Assembly: GCF_019711495.1 (NCBI RefSeq) | Contig: NZ_JAIGNM010000002.1 | Span: 186,001 to 250,000, forward strand | DNA length: 64,000 bases | Source of the DNA: Qipengyuania xiamenensis | GTDB lineage: Bacteria > Pseudomonadota > Alphaproteobacteria > Sphingomonadales > Sphingomonadaceae | Direction: 5' to 3' | In this document: positions 62,874-64,000 of the stretch, piece by piece | How positions within the stretch are numbered: the first letter of the stretch is position 1 | Layout of the letters: the number at the start of each line of letters is the position of its first letter | Notes under the pieces: generated by a model | Databases searched by the model: none | What the model was told of the DNA's origin: nothing | The model's input: only the letters and a program-made list of their open reading frames with translations | Position numbers and translations under genes: made by a program

Positions 62874-63179
62874 TTAGCCCTGGCGTTCGCCGGTCAGTGC
62901 CATGTCACCGAATGCGCCGGCGTTGACGGTGCCCGTCAGCTGGTCGCCATTGACGGTTGCCTTGCAGTTCAGCGTCATCGGCATCGGCACGGTCATGTCC
63001 ATCGCCCAGGTCAGCTCGTCGCCGTTGATCTTGCCGTCCTTGACGTCCATCGAGCCCATGCCGCCGGCCATCGAGCCGGTGAAGGTGTTGCCATCGTCAC
63101 CCGGAACGACGGTGAACGTGCCCTTCTGGTCGCCCATCGGGCTCTTGACGACGGTGTCATAGGTTCCTGCTACGGACAT
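62874..63179 (-). CDS. Small beta-rich hypothetical protein
   Basis: 101 residues from ATG 63179, with AAGGAG seven nt upstream. Short repeating beta-strand pattern (GTYDTVVKSPMGDQKGTFTV, FTGSMAGGMGSMDVKDGKI, ELTWAMDM, QLTGTVNAG) of about 25-residue periodicity, suggesting an antiparallel barrel or sandwich; no signal peptide. Similar small proteins in sphingomonads are unassigned. Monocistronic, with its own terminator. Confidence 0.78.
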   Translation of the reverse strand: MSVAGTYDTVVKSPMGDQKGTFTVVPGDDGNTFTGSMAGGMGSMDVKDGKINGDELTWAMDMTVPMPMTLNCKATVNGDQLTGTVNAGAFGDMALTGERQG

Positions 63180-63285
63180 GCGTATTCTCCTTATGGATGC
63201 GGTCGCTCAGCTGAGTGGACCGCGCAAACTCTGCGGGCTTGTTTACACGTGTGTCAGTTACGTTCAACTGCAAAGCCCATAGGCG

Positions 63286-63321
63286 AAAAAGGGGCGGGAA
63301 CCGCTCTGTGTTCCCGCCCCT
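63286..63321 (-). terminator. Rho-independent terminator of the M16 peptidase gene
   Basis: On the minus strand GAGGGGCGGGAA pairs with TTCCCGCCCC, then TTTTT. It is 26 nt after the M16 stop codon. Confidence 0.85.
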
Positions 63322-63346
63322 CGATTATTCAAAGGTTGCGCCGTGC

Positions 63347-64000
63347 TTACTCGTCGGCGGGAAGTTCGCGAACCTCGATCGGCAGGCCGAGCGGTTCGAG
63401 CTGTTCCATCACCTGTTCGGCATCGCCGACCACCAGCCAGATGAAATCGTCCTCGTTCAGTGCGGCGCGGGCCGCAGCATCGAGGCTGGCCGTGGTCTGG
63501 CCCTGGTACTTCTCGACCAGCGTTTCGTAATAGTCGTCCGGACGGCCATAGAGCGCGTTGTTCTGCAGCGCGCCGAGCACCGAGCCCGAAGTTTCGAAAC
63601 GGCCCGGCAGTTCGCCGACTTCCGAGGCGACGTTGCGGGCCAGCTCTTCATCGGTCACGCCGCGGGTGGTCAGGAACTCGGAGATTTCCCGGCGCACTTC
63701 GGCGAGGCTGTCCCCCGTACGGTCGGCCTGGACGCCGCCGGCGGTGAAGTAGACCACCGCGTTTTCGAAGGTCTGCGCACCACCGCGATAGCCGTAGCTC
63801 CAGCCCTTGGTCTCGCGCAGGTTCATGTTGAGACGCGCGAGGAAGTTGCCGCCCAGCGAATTGTTCGCATTGGTGAAGTCGATGTAGTTCTCGTCGCGCG
63901 CATCGAGCGGCGTGAGCTGTGCGCCCACGATGTAGCTCTGCGGCGAGTTCGGGCGGTTGTAGAGGATGATGCGGTTGCCCTGCGTGGCCTGTCCGGTCGC
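63347..64000 (-). CDS. M16-family zinc peptidase, C-terminal fragment
   Basis: The last 217 codons of a gene that continues past the right edge. The visible part is the inactive beta-subunit-like domain of an M16 (pitrilysin/insulinase-like) protein: IILYNRPNSPQSYIVGAQLTP, NNSLGGNFLARLNMNLRETKGWSYGYRGGAQ and the YGRPDDYYETLVEKYQGQTTA segment are typical. The catalytic HxxEH half lies outside the window. Periplasmic or membrane localisation expected. Stop codon 63347-63349 with a terminator behind. Confidence 0.9.
   Translation of the reverse strand, partial: ATGQATQGNRIILYNRPNSPQSYIVGAQLTPLDARDENYIDFTNANNSLGGNFLARLNMNLRETKGWSYGYRGGAQTFENAVVYFTAGGVQADRTGDSLAEVRREISEFLTTRGVTDEELARNVASEVGELPGRFETSGSVLGALQNNALYGRPDDYYETLVEKYQGQTTASLDAAARAALNEDDFIWLVVGDAEQVMEQLEPLGLPIEVRELPADE

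Overview
The window looks like chromosomal DNA of a GC-rich alphaproteobacterium of the Sphingomonadales, most likely the Erythrobacteraceae (Erythrobacter/Qipengyuania/Altererythrobacter type). The support is gene content and gene neighbourhoods: ChpT (CtrA phosphorelay), ClpP-ClpX, an ATP12 chaperone, TIGR02186 next to TauE/SafE, TorF porin, DUF3297, paired TonB receptors without TonB/ExbBD, and short 4-nt ATGA/GTGA overlaps in most operons. Genus is inference. I see no insertion sequence, prophage, CRISPR array or integration scar; apart from one RNase P RNA and one tRNA-Leu, the window is densely protein coding.

Layout. 1-2.8 kb: a minus-strand set (ParA ATPase, ribbon-helix-helix protein, lipoprotein cut by the window edge) divergent from a Sel1/SPOR periplasmic protein. 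2.9-5.2 kb: DUF418 membrane protein, then Bfd and bacterioferritin behind two palindromes that look like an iron-regulated operator. 5.4-9.9 kb (minus): TPR protein, DUF2721, Der GTPase, DUF3297, a small proline-rich protein. 10-11.8 kb: tRNA-Leu and trigger factor with a histone-like Lys/Ala tail. 11.8-17.8 kb (minus): CPA1 antiporter and two paralogous TonB-dependent receptors. 17.9-20.1 kb: clpP, clpX. 20.2-25 kb (minus): mtgA, then a CDF metal transporter, ECF sigma, RskA-type anti-sigma and fasciclin protein; rpoH. 25-28.3 kb: rluD divergent from a JAMM protein, chpT, AmpD-type amidase, AhpD-like protein behind an FNR/FixK box. 28.3-33.2 kb: rnpB, membrane protein, UDP-glucose dehydrogenase with a phosphatase, TorF porin, glyoxalase. 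33.2-40.1 kb: NhaA, NfrB-like glycosyltransferase with a small partner, TauE/SafE plus TIGR02186, HerA-like ATPase. 40.3-44.1 kb (minus): valS, VOC protein, queE. 44.2-48.5 kb: Mla-type lipid transporter (E-F-D plus lipoprotein). 48.5-51.6 kb (minus): a tightly overlapping crcB/rluC/HAD/membrane/ATP12 operon. 51.8-58.4 kb: rpsU, FKBP, gatC-gatA-FkbM-gatB, two secreted unknowns. 58.6-64 kb: S46 dipeptidyl-peptidase, small exported proteins and the C-terminal end of an M16 peptidase.

The most distinctive pieces are: the sigma/anti-sigma/FAS1 module, which resembles the mycobacterial SigK-RskA-Mpt70/83 arrangement and has a candidate ECF promoter directly in front of the fasciclin gene; a Zur-like palindrome before the metal transporter that heads the same operon; an FkbM methyltransferase inserted between gatA and gatB with overlapping start and stop codons; the Lys/Ala tail of trigger factor; the stand-alone ParA/RHH pair; and a receptor gene whose only well-placed start codon would be ATC. 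I found no clearly new multi-gene defence or biosynthetic system; most of the window is core chromosome.
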